The position numbers were made by a program, and so were the translations under genes. Under the pieces are notes generated by a model. It was not told the DNA's origin, did no database searches, and saw only the letters and a program-made list of their open reading frames with translations. From Neckera pumila (Eukaryota; Streptophyta; Bryopsida; Hypnales; Neckeraceae): 64,000 nt of DNA. The stretch covers positions 8,742,001-8,806,000 of the forward strand of contig OZ018415.1 of assembly GCA_963969595.1 (NCBI GenBank), read 5' to 3'. Shown here piece by piece: positions 61,433-64,000 of this stretch (positions within the stretch are counted from its first letter, which is position 1; every line of letters starts with the position of its first letter).

Positions 61433-62532
61433 GTGAAGGTTCTGGTAGGGATTGTAGGGCTACATGCCTCAATTTTGACAAGTAGTTGTATAGGAATATT
61501 TTTAGTGTAAAAGGAGTTAGAACTCAAGTTGAGTCCGGATTTTTAGGATCTAAGATCCACAATTAGTGGAACTTTTTGATTGTAGCTTAGGTTGCCTAAA
61601 ATTGACAGGAAGTTAGGAATGAAACGTGTCATTCCTCTTGCTGTTTTGGGCCTTAGGCGCTTTTTGAGTTTGAAGTGTAGTTTAGTATTTAAAGGCGGAT
61701 TTTAGGTTTAATCCGGGTAGCATTTTCATACTTTGTATTCCCAGTTTTTCTGCAAATGCCATTGAAGTTATTCAATTCACAAACCGTGAGCTGTACCTTT
61801 TAGCACTTGTCCGTGTTATTGTGAGAGCAGTGAGAGCAGTGAGATCGTGCAGATTGGGTAAGGAGGAAGTGATACCCGGATTCAGGAAGTATCCGGTCCA
61901 TAGAGAGATTGTGTGTTAGACAGGATACCACAGGATTTCCTTGCGAGGATTAGAACTTGCTTTTGTCAAGAAGCTACTTTTGTCAAGAAGTATCATAGCT
62001 CTCCTGTGTTTTCCTGACGCCCCTTCTCTACCTAGGCCGTGGATTGTCTTGTGGTCTGTCGTTGCAGTAATTGTTAGGAGAATTCAGACTGTCTTGCGTG
62101 ACCTGCTAGCCTGAGTAGTCAATCCGGTCTAGTTGTGAGGAAAGTCTCTTTCTCATCGTTTTGTCAAAGTTTTCTTTTGAAGTTTATATCGTGGATCTTC
62201 TGACACGTTAAAACTCGGAGGGTAGGAGTTAAGCGTCCTTCCTGAAACCCAAGTTGCAGATCCCTCTTAGTCCAGAGGTTAAACTCGAATTTATTACATA
62301 GTTAAATACTCTAGACCGGATAGATATATATGTGGAGAAGGAGTTTCCGGTTCCGGATTACTGGAATTGGAACCGGTCTAGACTAGTACTTGGGGTTTGT
62401 TTTGAGATATCAACTCACTTCATTCCGGTCAATTAGGAGAATTACATCAAGATCTCTGCGGAACGATACACGAGTCACTTTAGGGTCCACTAAGGCCTTA
62501 GAGAAGGATTTTGTGCTTTCTGTGCTACGACA
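61433..62532 (+). other. 3' region of B2
   Basis: 1.1 kb of non-coding element DNA containing GTATTTAAAGGCGGA (TATA-like) near 61685 and GGAGGAAGTGATACCCGGAT near 61861. The latter parallels the GGAGGAATCCGGATTCAGG of A elements. Shared 3' words link the A and B families. Confidence 0.5.
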
Positions 62533-62537
62533 GTCGC

Positions 62538-62730
62538 CCACCCGCACTTGCCCCCAGACTGACGGTTGCCCACCCGCACTCGCCCCGGACCGACGGTCGC
62601 CCACCCACACTCGCCCCCGGACCGACGGTCGCCCACCCGCACTCGCCCCGGACCGACGGTCGCCCACCCGCACTCGCTCCACCCGCACTCGCCCGACCCG
62701 AATTTGCACTACCCGCATTCGCCTCTTGTG
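62538..62730. repeat. Right subterminal array of H2 (inverted)
   Basis: Copies of CACCCGCACTCGCCCCGGAC and CGACGGTCGCC, the reverse complement of the 57340-58321 array. It continues the inverted array interrupted by B2. Confidence 0.75.
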
Positions 62731-62924
62731 ACCGGGGGTCGCCTTTTTCTAAAACACGTGGATGCCACATGGCAGCTAGGTGGCGCATGGTAAATGCGTG
62801 GTAAAATTTAAAAGTCAAAGGTAACTTTGACTCTTATTAGACGGACGGGGGGGTCTATTAGACGTCTGTGACGTTGCGTTTGTCGCGCTGTCGGGCTGTC
62901 GCGACAGAAAACCCTGACTCAGAC

Positions 62925-64000
62925 CGTATTCTCCTGAATCCGCATTCCTCCTCACCGGTCCTTTCCTTCCAACATTTAGACTACAGATCAACACAATCCG
63001 GATACACCGATAGAGCCAAAACGCACACCCGAGGGCTTCAGATTTTGAAAAGGGAATGAAATACAATTGAATATCAACTAGGAGGGAATGAAGGGCAACT
63101 AACTTGCCTGCCCTTAAAAACCCAAAACAAAACCAAAATCAACACCCTAAAAGCAAAAAAAGGGCTCTCTTACAAACCGGAGCAACCACACACACACCAA
63201 GGAAATCCCGAACAAATTGGAAAGTCCTTATCCCTAAGTTTCCAGAAACTGAGCCCACGCTTGGAATCCGGTTCCGGAACTAAACTATCTAAATTCTAAC
63301 CCACCTTTTACAAGTAGTCCCCTTTGAGCTACTTAACCACCCGAGATTTTTTTGAACTTTCGGCTCTCTGTTTGGCTGCCGGCTTACCGGAACCTTTTGC
63401 TGGCGTTATCTTGGTAGCTCGAGGCAAATTCTGACGGGTCGCAGGAGACATCTCTTCCTCCTCCATATCTTCCTCAGACTCTGATCCTGACTCGAATTAT
63501 TAGACTTGGAGTCTTCAATCTATTGTTTCACCGGCTTCTTGCCTTCCCGTTTCCGCTTTTCAGACTTCCGGAGTTTTAGTTGCCTCTCAGGTTCCACCAT
63601 CTCAAGTTCTTCATCCGGATCCATGACCTCGGCCTCCACTATTTCCGTCCTCTTCTTCAGCTGGATTTTCGGCTTGGTTTCCGGTCTTGCCTCTGGAGCC
63701 GGATCTCCTAAGTCAATCAATTCTGTACCCCAGGCTGGTGACGGTTGCCACATATGAGGGAATCCCTCCGGGTGTTCTCTTGTCGGATTTATCATCCGCA
63801 AACCTTCTAACAGATTCCTTCGGATCGGCAACCTCTGCTCAGCCTTTCCGATTTTCCTCGGAGATTGTGAGGAAGGGACAAAAGTATTTGACGTGCCCCA
63901 CTTTGAGAATTGACTGGAGGAAGGTACCTTAGGTATCTTAAATAGGGACTTCAGGTCTGGATCCTCTTGTGTTCCGGAAGTTCCGGCTCCGTGTTTGCCT
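62925..64000 (-). mobile_element. A3, 5' part (runs off right edge)
   Basis: Resumes the A element cut by H2, nearly identical to A2 in this stretch. It contains the 3' untranslated part and then the tail of the gag-like frame. Confidence 0.85.
63329..64000 (-). pseudogene. Gag-like protein of A3, C-terminal part
   Basis: Ends at TAG 63329 and matches A2 closely (LPIRRNLLEGLRMINP, PERQLKLRKSEKRKREGKK). It shares the VKQ-TAG stop of A2 (63520), where A1 has Glu. A2 and A3 therefore descend from a copy already carrying that stop. It is truncated by the window edge. Confidence 0.7.

Larger units (their letters stand above)
58607..62537 (+). mobile_element. Gag-like element B2 with TSD GTCGC
   Basis: Element 58612-62532 (3921 bp), flanked by GTCGC at 58607-58611 and 62533-62537. 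It starts TGCCGGAACATGAAAATC and ends TTTCTGTGCTACGACA. It is the only copy in the window with an uninterrupted gag-like ORF. It carries a 670-bp leader and a 1.1-kb 3' region. No LTR copies seen; the 5' leader and 3' region do not repeat each other by eye. Confidence 0.9.
53922..62924. mobile_element. H2: 9-kb hAT-like element nested in A3
   Basis: Element 53930-62916 starts CAGGGTTGTCTTGTCTGACA and its right end read inward is CAGGGTTTTCTGTCGCGACA. Exact 8-bp duplications ACTCAGAC lie at 53922-53929 and 62917-62924. It contains subterminal repeats, two hairpin MITEs, AT-rich filler shared with H1, a minisatellite and the B2 element. No transposase seen, so it is non-autonomous. Without B2 it is about 5.1 kb. 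Confidence 0.85.

Overview
This window is a repeat-dense, intron-containing eukaryotic region, probably from the green-plant lineage. It has TTTAGGG-type telomere-like repeats, CACTA- and hAT-type transposon ends, plant-type gag-like proteins and short GT-AG introns. A charophyte-like alga (Chara-like) is my best guess, but that is inference. I see no ordinary housekeeping gene and no rRNA, tRNA or CRISPR. Almost everything is mobile DNA, much of it nested, and many boundaries can be fixed exactly from target-site duplications (TSDs).

Layout. (1) 1-6917, minus strand: a broken transposase-like gene with Cys-rich and BED-like fingers, split by a 3.6-kb gag-like element (A1, 2070-5683, TSD CATAT). 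(2) 6918-14827: AT-rich DNA with a piggyBac transposase relic (about 11810-13110) that is itself interrupted by a CACTA-type MITE (12510-12741). (3) 14828-39496: a 24.7-kb element (H1) with hAT-like ends (CAGGGTTGTC) and an exact 8-bp TSD GTTCTGAC. It has inverted subterminal arrays of GGGCGGGGACGTAC, two large divergent intron-containing genes, satellites, and about 25 dispersed copies of the palindrome CGGGAGATCTCCCG. (4) 39585-43215: a second A element (A2, plus strand, decayed). (5) 44-52.5 kb: a broken plus-strand multi-exon gene (possible Ptta/En/Spm-type protein) interrupted by B1 (47072-50981, TSD GCCAC), with a hAT-like MITE (45624-45995) upstream. (6) 52982-64000: a second CACTA-type MITE, then a third A element (A3) split by a 9-kb hAT-like element (H2, 53930-62916, TSD ACTCAGAC), which in turn contains an intact B element (B2, 58612-62532, TSD GTCGC).

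The most interesting unit is H1. Its minus-strand gene (24123-18709) joins a ParB-like domain (GGQHT motif) to a long acidic region and a C-terminal NIF/FCP1-like phosphatase fold. Its plus-strand gene (31077-34868) looks like a DUF7869-type RNase H-like transposase with a Cys cluster and HTH. The palindromes cluster just upstream of both genes and inside their introns, and I found none outside H1. A ParB-like protein beside multicopy 14-bp palindromes suggests a parS-like or self-regulatory site family. That link is a hypothesis.

The A and B elements have TG...CA ends, short imperfect inverted termini and 5-bp TSDs, but no long terminal repeats that I can see. Where copies can be compared, most premature stops are C-to-T changes at Gln or Arg codons (CAG to TAG, CGA to TGA), consistent with decay of methylated cytosine.
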